The notes below the pieces were generated by a model. The model worked only from the letters and a program-made list of their open reading frames with translations, did no database searches and was not told the DNA's origin. The position numbers were made by a program, and so were the translations under genes. This document shows positions 42,569-50,900 of a DNA stretch of 64,000 bases, one piece after another. Location of the stretch: contig NZ_CP041188.1 of the NCBI RefSeq assembly GCF_006517235.1, positions 1,178,001 through 1,242,000 of the forward strand, read 5' to 3'. The DNA is from Pseudarthrobacter sp. NIBRBAC000502772 (lineage in GTDB: Bacteria > Actinomycetota > Actinomycetes > Actinomycetales > Micrococcaceae). Numbering within the stretch: the stretch's first letter is position 1; every line of letters starts with the position of its first letter.

Positions 42569-43687
42569 ATGAAATTCCGAAAGCCATCCGCACGAACCGC
42601 CCCCGCTGCAGGCAGGGCTGCAGTGCCTGCTGCAGGAAAGGCAGCAGGCACTGCGGCCGCCGTCGCCGCAACCCTGGCGCTGTCGCTGGTGCTGACGGGT
42701 TGTGGCGGCGCAGCGACGGCCCAGTCCGGAGGCAGCGGCGCCAGCGCCGAAGTAAAAACCATCCGGTACCAGGGTTCGCCCAACACCGTGGCTTTGGTTG
42801 AAGTGGCGGAGGACCTCGGTTACCTGGGCGACGTCAAGCTCGAGTGGGTCAGCAACACCACCAGCGGGCCGCAGAGCATCCAGTCCGTGGCCACCGACCA
42901 GACCGACATCGGCGGAGCGTTCACCGGTGCCGTCATCAAGCTCATCGAGGCGGGCGCGCCTGTCCAGGCCGTCATCAACTACTACGGCGAGGACAAGGAA
43001 ACGTTCACCGGTTACTACGTGGAAGAGGGCAGCCCCATCAGGACGGCCCGGGACCTGATCGGCAAGAAGGTCGCCGTGAACACCCTGGGCGCCCACCACG
43101 AAGCCATCATCAACACCCACCTGAAAAACAGCGGACTGACCCCGGAGGAGATCAAGCAGGTCCAGCTGGTGGTGGTGCCGCCGAACGAAACCGAAGTGGC
43201 CCTCCGCAAGAAGCAGGTGGACGTCGGCACGCTCGGCGGCGTGCTCCAGGACCGGGCGCTCGCCGAAGGCGGCGTACGGGCCCTGTTCACCGACGTCGGG
43301 GTGATCCGCGGCCCGTTCGACGCCGGCCAGTACGTCCTCCGCAAGGACTTCCTGGCCAGGAACCCGGAAACCAGCCGCACCGTGGTCACTGGAATCGCCA
43401 AGGCCATCGAGTGGGAGCGCACCACACCGCGGGAGCAGGTGATCGCCAAGTTCAAGGAAATCATCACCAAACGCGGCCGCAACGAGAGCACGGAAACGCT
43501 GAAGTACTGGAAGAGCGTGGGCGTGGCATCGCCGGGCGGCCGGCTCCAGGACAAGGACTTTACCCGCTGGGCCGACTACCTGAAGTCCGCGGGAATCATC
43601 ACCGGCGACCTGGACACCAAGAAGCTCTACACGAATGAGTTCAACCTGCTGGAAACGCCAGCACCGGCCGCAACCTCGAAAGGATAG
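42569..43687 (+). CDS. ABC substrate-binding lipoprotein (sulfonate/taurine-type)
   Basis: The ATG at 42569 (MKFRKPSARTAPAAG) with AGAAAG upstream gives 372 residues. A lipoprotein signal with lipobox LVLTGC puts the mature Cys at 45. The rest is the NMT1/SsuA-like fold: the opening strand IRYQGSPNTVALVEVAEDLGYL, a mid segment DIGGAFTGAVIKLIEAG, DLIGKKVAVNTLGAHHEAI, and KKQVDVGTLGGVLQDRAL. This class binds aliphatic sulfonates, taurine, nitrate or thiamine precursors. The following TauD-type dioxygenase and flavin monooxygenase favour an organosulfur ligand. First gene of a five-gene operon. Confidence 0.88.
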   Translation: MKFRKPSARTAPAAGRAAVPAAGKAAGTAAAVAATLALSLVLTGCGGAATAQSGGSGASAEVKTIRYQGSPNTVALVEVAEDLGYLGDVKLEWVSNTTSGPQSIQSVATDQTDIGGAFTGAVIKLIEAGAPVQAVINYYGEDKETFTGYYVEEGSPIRTARDLIGKKVAVNTLGAHHEAIINTHLKNSGLTPEEIKQVQLVVVPPNETEVALRKKQVDVGTLGGVLQDRALAEGGVRALFTDVGVIRGPFDAGQYVLRKDFLARNPETSRTVVTGIAKAIEWERTTPREQVIAKFKEIITKRGRNESTETLKYWKSVGVASPGGRLQDKDFTRWADYLKSAGIITGDLDTKKLYTNEFNLLETPAPAATSKG

Positions 43688-43690
43688 AAG

Positions 43691-44575
43691 ATGACACCCA
43701 AGATCAGTCTCAGGAACGTCACCAAGGAATTCACTGTCCGGCCGGGCAAGGGGGCGGGCAGGAACGCCAGGACGGAAGCTTCCGTCCTCACCGCCTTGGA
43801 TGACCTCAGCCTGGACGTAGCTGCCGGTGAATTCCTCACCCTGGTGGGCCCCAGCGGCTCCGGCAAGACCACGCTCCTGGACCTGCTGGCCGGCCTTTCC
43901 CGCCCCACCTCGGGGAAGGTCCTGGTGGACGGCAAGGAAGTGACGGGGCCCGGCCAGGACCGGGCGGTTGTTTTCCAGCAGTACGCGCTGTTCCCCTGGC
44001 GCACGGCGTCGGCGAACGTGTCCATCGGCCTCGAGAACACGGGCCTGTCGAAGAAGAAAAGGGCGGCGAAGGCCAGCGAGTTCCTCGACCTGGTGGGCCT
44101 TGCCGGGTTCGAGGACCGCTATCCGCATGAACTGTCCGGCGGTATGAAGCAGCGCGTGGCCATCGCCAGAAGCCTCGCCTATGAGCCGGACGTCCTGCTG
44201 ATGGACGAGCCCTTCGCCGCCCTCGACGCCCAGACCCGCGAACAGCTCCAGGACGAGCTCCTGCGGATCTGGAAGGCCACGGGCAAAACCATCGTTTTCA
44301 TCACCCACGGGATCGACGAGGCGGTCTACCTCGGCCAGCGGGTAGCGGTGCTCAGCGCCCGCCCCGGCAGGCTCAAGGAAATAGTGGACATCAACATCCC
44401 CGACCGCGACGGCGACGCGGACATCCGCTCGCATCCGGCCTTTGTGGAACACCGGCACCAGGTCTGGTCGCTGCTGCACGACGAAGTCCGCCTGGCCCAG
44501 AACTCCGGCCACCGGAAGATCCTCCCGGACGGCACTGCCCCCGATGAACAACCCCTCGAAAGGAGCGCGGCCTGA
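43691..44575 (+). CDS. ABC transporter ATPase (SsuB/TauB-type)
   Basis: 294 residues, ATG 4 nt after the lipoprotein gene stop. Walker A GPSGSGKTT, Q-loop QQYALFPWRT, signature LSGGMKQR, Walker B VLLMDEPFAALD and the H-loop ITHGIDEAVYL are all intact and typical of the nitrate/sulfonate/taurine group. A stretch after the N-terminal strand (RPGKGAGRNARTEAS) is longer than usual. It powers import with the downstream permease; its stop overlaps that gene's start by one base. Confidence 0.93.
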   Translation: MTPKISLRNVTKEFTVRPGKGAGRNARTEASVLTALDDLSLDVAAGEFLTLVGPSGSGKTTLLDLLAGLSRPTSGKVLVDGKEVTGPGQDRAVVFQQYALFPWRTASANVSIGLENTGLSKKKRAAKASEFLDLVGLAGFEDRYPHELSGGMKQRVAIARSLAYEPDVLLMDEPFAALDAQTREQLQDELLRIWKATGKTIVFITHGIDEAVYLGQRVAVLSARPGRLKEIVDINIPDRDGDADIRSHPAFVEHRHQVWSLLHDEVRLAQNSGHRKILPDGTAPDEQPLERSAA

Positions 44576-45498
44576 TGAGCACTGTGTTGACCCGACCGCA
44601 AGAGGCGGCTGCCGCCGTCGACCGTTCACTGGAAGCTGTTTCGCAGCAGGCCGGACCGTCCGGACCGTCCGGTTCAGGGCGAGGGCAACGCCCGACGGCG
44701 GGTGCCAGGCTGGGTGCCGCAGCCCGCCAGGCGGGGCGGGCCGGCTGGAAATCGCTCGCCGTTGTCCTGTTCCTGGCACTGTGGGAAGTGGGCCCGCTGT
44801 ACCTGGCGAGCCCGGCCACGCGGGTGTTTTTGCCGCCGCTGCATGAGGTGCTGGCGGCCGGAGCCAAGCTCCTGGAGAACGGGCAGCTGCAGAGCCATCT
44901 GCAGGCCAGCCTGACCCGCTCGGCGTCCGGTTTTGGCATCGCCGTGGTGTCCGCCGTCGTCCTGGGGCTCCTGATCGCCTGGTACGGCTGGCTGAATTCG
45001 TTCCTCAACCCGCTGCTGGAGCTCTTCCGCAACACGGCAACGCTGGCCCTGCTGCCCGTATTCACCCTGCTGCTGGGCATCGGCGAGGAATCGAAGATCA
45101 CCATCGTGGCCTACGCCGCGTTCTTCCCGGTCCTGCTGAACACCATCGCCGGCGTCCGGACCGTGGACCCGCTGCTGATCCGGGCCGCGAAATCCCTGGG
45201 ACTGAACAGCTTCCGGCTCTTCCAGAAGGTGATCCTGCCGTCGGCGGTCCCCACGATCTTCACCGGCATCAGGATGGCCGGAACCTCCTCCATCCTGGTG
45301 CTCATCGCGGCCGAGATGGTGGGCGCCAAAGCCGGCCTGGGCTACCTGATCGTCAACGCGCAGAGCAGCTTCCTGATCTCGGACATGTACGCCGGCATCC
45401 TGACCGTCTCCGTCGTCGGCCTGCTGGTCAACACGGTACTCGTGGCACTGGAACGGCACTTCTCACGCTGGCGCACCGCCGTCGGCTCCGACAGCTGA
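44575..45498 (+). CDS. ABC transporter permease (SsuC/TauC-type)
   Basis: 307 residues. A longer than usual Ala/Gly/Arg-rich cytoplasmic head (to about 50) is followed by six membrane helices of the BPD_transp_1 fold, with the EAA loop region RAAKSLGLNSFRLFQKVILPSAVPTIFTGIRMAG. Start and previous stop overlap in TGATGA. It forms the channel for the organosulfur substrate together with the ATPase and lipoprotein. Confidence 0.93.
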   Translation: MSTVLTRPQEAAAAVDRSLEAVSQQAGPSGPSGSGRGQRPTAGARLGAAARQAGRAGWKSLAVVLFLALWEVGPLYLASPATRVFLPPLHEVLAAGAKLLENGQLQSHLQASLTRSASGFGIAVVSAVVLGLLIAWYGWLNSFLNPLLELFRNTATLALLPVFTLLLGIGEESKITIVAYAAFFPVLLNTIAGVRTVDPLLIRAAKSLGLNSFRLFQKVILPSAVPTIFTGIRMAGTSSILVLIAAEMVGAKAGLGYLIVNAQSSFLISDMYAGILTVSVVGLLVNTVLVALERHFSRWRTAVGSDS

Positions 45499-45559
45499 CC
45501 GCTCCGCGTCTCAACCAATAAGCACCTAACTGCCCCTTCTGAACTGCAAAGGAAACACC

Positions 45560-46537
45560 ATGACCGTCATCACCGAAACCAAGCTCCAGTTCACCAAGCT
45601 CAGCTCCCGCATCGGCGCCGAAATCCGCGGCCTGGACCTCAGCGCAGACCTGTCCCCGGACACCGTGGCGCAGCTCCGGGCCGCCCTGAACACACACAAG
45701 GCACTGGTCTTCCGGGAAGCGAACATCCGCACCGACGAGGACCAGGTGCGTTTCGCCAGCCGCTTCGGCCCGCTCACCAACGCCCACCCCACAGTGGCCT
45801 CCGTGGACGGAAAGCCAGCGGTCCTGCCCGTGGACAGCGAAAACGGCAGCGCCAACAACTGGCACACCGACGTGACCTTCGTGGTGAACCCGCCGCAGGC
45901 CTCAACCTTGCGCAGCATCACCCTGCCGGGCTACGGCGGGGAAACCCTGATCGCGTCCTCGGCCGGGGCCTACCAGGACCTGCCGGAGGAGCTGCGGAAC
46001 TTCGCCGACACCCTCTGGGCCATCCACACCAACGACTACGACTACTCCGTGCCCAAGAACCTCGAACACGCCAACGCCGACGAACGGCGCAAGGAGTTCA
46101 CCAGGATCCACTTCGAATCCGCCCACCCCGTGGTGCGGGTCCACCCGCTGACCGGGGAGCGCGGATTGTTCATTGGGGGCTTCGCGCAGCGGCTGCGGAT
46201 CGTTGGCCTGTCCAACACGGAGTCCAAGGACATCCTGCGGCTCCTGCAGGCCTACATCACCCGCCCGGAGAACGTGGTGCGGGTGAACTGGGAGCCGGAC
46301 CAGCTGGTGCTGTTCGACAACCGCATCACCCAGCACTACGCCCCGGACAACTACGACGGCCAGCCCCGCCAGCTCAACCGCGTCACCATCGCCGGCGACC
46401 TTCCCCGCGGCGTCGACGGACGCAGCAGCACCTCCATCAAGGGCGACTCGTCCGCCTACTCCGAGACCGTCGTCGTTCCTGAAGCAGTTGCCCGCGAAGC
46501 AGCCGGGGTTCTCGAAGCAGCCGGGGTTCTCGCATGA
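45560..46537 (+). CDS. TauD/TfdA-family Fe(II)/2-oxoglutarate dioxygenase
   Basis: 325 residues. The iron-binding facial triad is His102 and Asp104 (WHTD) plus His259 (TQHYAPDNY); the 2-oxoglutarate Arg is probably in the QPRQLNRVTI segment. TauD oxygenates the carbon next to the sulfonate, releasing sulfite; relatives act on alkyl sulfates or phenoxyacetates. Operon position after a sulfonate-type importer argues for desulfurisation. The C-terminal tail carries two copies of an 18-bp repeat encoding EAAGVL. The last 4 bp overlap the monooxygenase start as ATGA. Confidence 0.9.
   Translation: MTVITETKLQFTKLSSRIGAEIRGLDLSADLSPDTVAQLRAALNTHKALVFREANIRTDEDQVRFASRFGPLTNAHPTVASVDGKPAVLPVDSENGSANNWHTDVTFVVNPPQASTLRSITLPGYGGETLIASSAGAYQDLPEELRNFADTLWAIHTNDYDYSVPKNLEHANADERRKEFTRIHFESAHPVVRVHPLTGERGLFIGGFAQRLRIVGLSNTESKDILRLLQAYITRPENVVRVNWEPDQLVLFDNRITQHYAPDNYDGQPRQLNRVTIAGDLPRGVDGRSSTSIKGDSSAYSETVVVPEAVAREAAGVLEAAGVLA
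46496..46531 (+). repeat. 18-bp in-frame tandem repeat, 2 copies
   Basis: GAAGCAGCCGGGGTTCTC is repeated exactly twice at the end of the dioxygenase gene, encoding EAAGVL twice, just before the stop/start overlap. Confidence 0.85.
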
Positions 46538-47910
46538 GTGCCGCGGTTGGCGGCGCCAGGCAGCTGCACCTGAACGCCTTCCTGATGAGCACCGGCCACC
46601 ACGAGGCGTCGTGGCGCCTGCCGGAGAGCAACAGCTTCGCCGGCACGGACGTGGCCCACTTCCAGCGGCTGGCGCAGACGGCAGAGCGCGGCAAGCTGGA
46701 CTCGATCTTCTTCGCCGACTCCCCGGTGCTGCACGGCAACGTGGCCCAGCGGCCCTACGGCAGCCTCGAACCCACCGTGTTGCTCGCCGCCATCGCAGCG
46801 GTCACGGAGCGGATCGGGCTGATCGCCACCGCGTCCACAACCTACAACGAGCCCTACAACCTGGCGCGGCGCTTCGCCTCCGTGGACCACATCAGCGGCG
46901 GCAGGGCGGGCTGGAACGTGGTGACCACGGCGGGGGACGCGGCCGCCAGGAACTTCTCCCTCGCCGGCCAGCCAGCCCATTCGCAGCGGTACGAGCGGGC
47001 GGCGGAATTCCTGGATGTGGCCAAGAGGCTCTGGGACAGCTGGGAGGACGACGCCGTGGTGGCGGACAAGGACGCAGGTGTGTGGGCCGACAGTTCGCGA
47101 GTGCATCCGGTCAACCACCAAGGCCGGCATTTCCAGGTGGAGGGCGGCCTGGATGTGCCCAGGTCCGTCCAGGGGCACCCGGTGATTGTCCAGGCCGGTT
47201 CGTCCGAGAACGGCAAGGACTTCGCGGCCCGGTACGCGGAGGCGGTCTTCACGGCGCACCAGACCCTGGCGGATGCCCAGGACTTTTACGCCGACCTGAA
47301 AAGGCGGACGACGGCGGCGGGCCGGGACCCGCAGTCCATCAAGATCCTGCCGGGCATCGTTCCGGTCATCGGGGCCACGGAGGCGGAGGCGTTGAGGCTG
47401 GAACGGGAGCTGGATGAGCTTATCCTGCCGGAGCACGCGGTGCGGCAGCTGGCCAACCTGCTGCGCGTCCCGCCGGAATCCCTGAAACTCGATGGCCAGC
47501 TGCCGGCCGGCCTCCCGTCGGAGGATGAGATCGAGGGTGCCAAGAGCCGTTACACGCTGGTGGTGAACCTTGCCCGCAGCGAACACCTGACCGTCCGGCA
47601 GCTCATCGGCCGGCTCGGCGGGGGCCGCGGGCACCGGACCTTCGCGGGAACGCCGGAGCAGGTGGCCGACGCCATCCAGCACTGGTTCCAGGCCGGCGCC
47701 GCGGACGGGTTCAACATCATGCCGCCCGTGCTGCCCTCCGGCCTGGACATCTTTGTGGACCAGGTGGTTCCCATCCTCCAGGACCGAGGGCTGTTCCGGC
47801 GCGAATACACCGGGCGCACGCTCCGCGAGCACTTTGGCCTGGCCGTCCCGGCAAACTCCTTTACCGAAGTCCGTGCACAGGTGCCGGACCGCGTGCCGCA
47901 GCCTGCCTGA
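46534..47910 (+). CDS. LLM-class flavin-dependent monooxygenase (NtaA/SnaA/DszA family)
   Basis: 458 residues of the bacterial-luciferase-like TIM-barrel fold in its long NtaA/DszA form. Visible are the N-terminal LNAFLMSTGHHEASWRLPE, the FMN region DSIFFADSPVLHG, ISGGRAGWNVVTTAGDAAARNF (the family's most conserved block), and VIVQAGSSENGKDFAARYAEAVF. It uses FMNH2 and O2; a flavin reductase is not in the window. Relatives cleave nitrilotriacetate, sulfones and dialkyl sulfides. Coupling to the dioxygenase by ATGA suggests two oxygenases for related organosulfur compounds. A strong hairpin ends the operon. Confidence 0.92.
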   Translation: MSAAVGGARQLHLNAFLMSTGHHEASWRLPESNSFAGTDVAHFQRLAQTAERGKLDSIFFADSPVLHGNVAQRPYGSLEPTVLLAAIAAVTERIGLIATASTTYNEPYNLARRFASVDHISGGRAGWNVVTTAGDAAARNFSLAGQPAHSQRYERAAEFLDVAKRLWDSWEDDAVVADKDAGVWADSSRVHPVNHQGRHFQVEGGLDVPRSVQGHPVIVQAGSSENGKDFAARYAEAVFTAHQTLADAQDFYADLKRRTTAAGRDPQSIKILPGIVPVIGATEAEALRLERELDELILPEHAVRQLANLLRVPPESLKLDGQLPAGLPSEDEIEGAKSRYTLVVNLARSEHLTVRQLIGRLGGGRGHRTFAGTPEQVADAIQHWFQAGAADGFNIMPPVLPSGLDIFVDQVVPILQDRGLFRREYTGRTLREHFGLAVPANSFTEVRAQVPDRVPQPA

Positions 47911-47937
47911 CACCCCGGCTGATGCATAAACGCAGAG

Positions 47938-47974
47938 GTGCCCTTCCCCAGCTGATTCAGCCGGGGAGGGGCAC
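47938..47974. terminator. Bidirectional terminator between the organosulfur operon and exeM-type gene
   Basis: A 17-bp stem (GTGCCCTTCCCCAGCTG against CAGCCGGGGAGGGGCAC, two G-U type mismatches) with loop ATT, followed by GTCTGTTTA. The flanking genes converge. Confidence 0.8.
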
Positions 47975-47997
47975 GTCTGTTTAACGCGTGTCTGCTA

Positions 47998-50900
47998 TTA
48001 GCCGCGCAGGCACTGCTGGTACTGGATCCAGGCAACGCCGTAACGGATCCACCCCAGGACGTCGTACCACTTGGTGGGCGGTACCGGTGCCGTGCAGACC
48101 GGCGGAACGGGTCCGTTGGCAGCCACCTGGACAGCAGCCTTCACCACGGTGCCGGACTCGGCGGCCGTGAGCGCCAGAGTTCCTGCCCCAGCAGCAGCGC
48201 CGGCAGGAACGGCGAGGTTCACGGCGGCAGCGCCCGCCGACACCGGCACCGTGCCAAGATCCGTCACAGTCCCGGCGCTGTCGGTGAACACCGCAGCCAG
48301 CGACGTATTCACCGGGCTGCCCAGCGAGGTGAGGTCCAGTTTGGAAACCGCCAGGATGATGGCGTCCCCGGCCTTGACCTCGGCGGCCGTCGTGTCCACG
48401 GCGGCCACCGTCCGCCGGGCGAAGTCCGGCGACACGGGGTTGTGCGCCTGCAGGTACGTGATCCAGGCGTCCCGGTCCACGAGACCCGAATCCCTGGTGT
48501 CCGCGCCATCGAGGAAGACCCGGAAGTTGTCGCCACCGGTGGCCAGGAAGCTGAACGTCCCGATCCGGTAGGACTTCGCCGGATCGATCAGCGCACCGGC
48601 CACCCGGATGGAGGTGATCCGGTCACCGGCGGCACGGGTGGCGTCGTACGTGTAGTTGACGTTCCTGGACAGGCCCAGCTGCTGGTAGGCGCGGCTGGGG
48701 ACCGTGCCGTCGGCGTTGGTCTGCCACTGCTGCTCCAGAAGTGCCTTGAACTGCGCACCGGTCAGGGACGTGGTCCACAGGTTGTTCACAAACGGCAGGA
48801 CCGAGTTGGCCTCCGCGTAGGTGATGGTGCCGTCCGGGGCGTAGTACAGCTCGTTGCGGAGGCCGCCGGGATTGACGACGCCGATTTCCGCGGCGCCCAG
48901 CTCAGCCGGCTGGAGCGACTCCAACAGCGAGTCGGCCACCAGATTGCCCAGCGTGGATTCGCTGGCACGGTCATCGCGCTTGGCGGGTCCGCCGGCGGGG
49001 TCCGCGTTGAACGCCGTGGTGATATCCGCGGTCAGCGCACCGACCGGCTGGTTGCCGATCGCGGCGGCGTCCGCCAGTGCCTTCTTCACAATGGCATCAA
49101 CCGCTGCAACCCGCGGGTACGCGTTCACCAGGCCGCCGGCGGCATCCGTGGTCCGCCTGACGTTCCCGGCCTTCGAGGCGGTGACTTCCTTGCTGGCCGT
49201 ATCCACCGTGAGCTGGATCTGGCCGATGTTCTCGCCGTAGTTGCCGGTCTGGACAATCGGACGGGTCTTGCCGTCGGCCCCGGGGACCGGTGCGTTCCAG
49301 GCGTATTCCTTGTGCGTGTGGCCGGTGAAGATGGCGTCCACGTCGGCCGAGGTTTCGGTGACCAGCTTCGCGAACGGGCCGCCCGCTGCCACTTCCTGCT
49401 CCAGGGTGGCGCCGTCCGGCGTCCCTGACCCGGCGCCGTCGTGGTTTTCCGCAATGATCACGTCGGCGATGTTCTCCGCCGTGATCCTGGCAGCCACGCG
49501 GTTGATGGCGTCCACGGGATCGCCGAATTCAAGATCCGCGATGCCGGCGGGCGTCACCAGCGACGGGACTTCCCGGGTGACGGTGCCGATGACGGCGACC
49601 TTCACGCCGTCCATGTCCAGCAGCGTGTATTCCGGCAGGACCGGTTCGGTGGTTCCCTTTTTGTAGACGTTCGCCCCGAGCAGCGGGAACGTGGCGTTGG
49701 TGCCGCCAGCGATGACGCGGTCGCGCAGGTCCGCCCAGCCGCCGTCGAACTCGTGGTTGCCCACGGCGGAAGCGTCCAGCTCCAGCGCGTTCAGCACATC
49801 GATGGTGGGCTGGTCCTTGGCAACAGCCGAGGCGAACAGCGATGCCCCGATGTTGTCGCCGGCAGACAGGAAGGCCGTGGCCCCGGGGGCGGCGGCGCGC
49901 AGCTTCTCGATGGTGCCGGCGAACAGCACCGTGTTGGCGTCGATGCGGCCGTGGAAATCGTTGATGCCCAGGAAGTTCAGCTCAACACTGGCCGGCGTGA
50001 CCGGGCCGGCCGGCAGGTCCAGGCCCACCACCACAGGATCGTGGTCGCTGGCGCGGAACTGGTCCGGCGCATAGTAGTTGGTCACATTGTTGTTATACCT
50101 GCTGTACTCCAGCGCCACGGACTCCACGGAGTTGATGTTCCAGATGTCCGCGCCGGTGACCACTGCATCAGCGCCCGGGGAGGCCAGGATGTGGTCCAGC
50201 GAACCCACCAGGCCGCCGAAAAGGTAGGAGTGCTTCGCGGAGCCGTCGGCGTTCCTCGCCTTGCCGTCCTGGTTGACATAGCCGGCGTCCGTGAAGACGT
50301 TCATCGGGTCTTCCTGGGCGTAGGAGTTGAAGTCGCCGATCAGGAAAACCTTGTCCGTGCCCTTTGTTGCCTGCAGCCCGGCGGCGAAGTCCAGGAGCGA
50401 CTTGGCCTGGGCGGTGCGGGCGAGGTTGGACGCGCCCTGGCCCTTGTCCGTGTCATCCGGCGTTGCTGCCGAACCCTTGGACTTGAAGTGGTTGGCGATG
50501 GCGATGAATTTCTTGTCGTCCCCGGCGCCTACCGGCTTGAAGGCCTGCGCCAGCGGCTTGCGGGCGTTGGCGAAGGCGACAGTGTCGTTGTGGATGATGG
50601 ACTCTTCCACAGGTTCGGCCACGGCCTTCTTGAAAATGAACGCGGTGCGGATCATGTCCTCGTCGGCCAGCGGGGGAGCATTGGCGGGTGTCCGCACGTA
50701 GTCCCAGATGCCGGGGGTCGCGATGTTGAGGGCGTCCACCAGTTTGGCCAGGGCGTCATCGCGGTCCTTGCCGAACTGGGCGGAGTTTTCAATTTCCATG
50801 AGGGACACCACGTCGGCGCCGGTCTTGGTGATCGCAGCGACGATCTTGTCCTGCTGGCGGAGGAAGTTCTCCGCGTTTGCTGCCCCGCGGGCATCGCAGC

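Noticed and set aside
42494..44779. 761-residue open frame antisense to the ABC lipoprotein and ATPase genes
   Set aside because: It spans two real genes with intact ABC motifs and is explained by codon bias.
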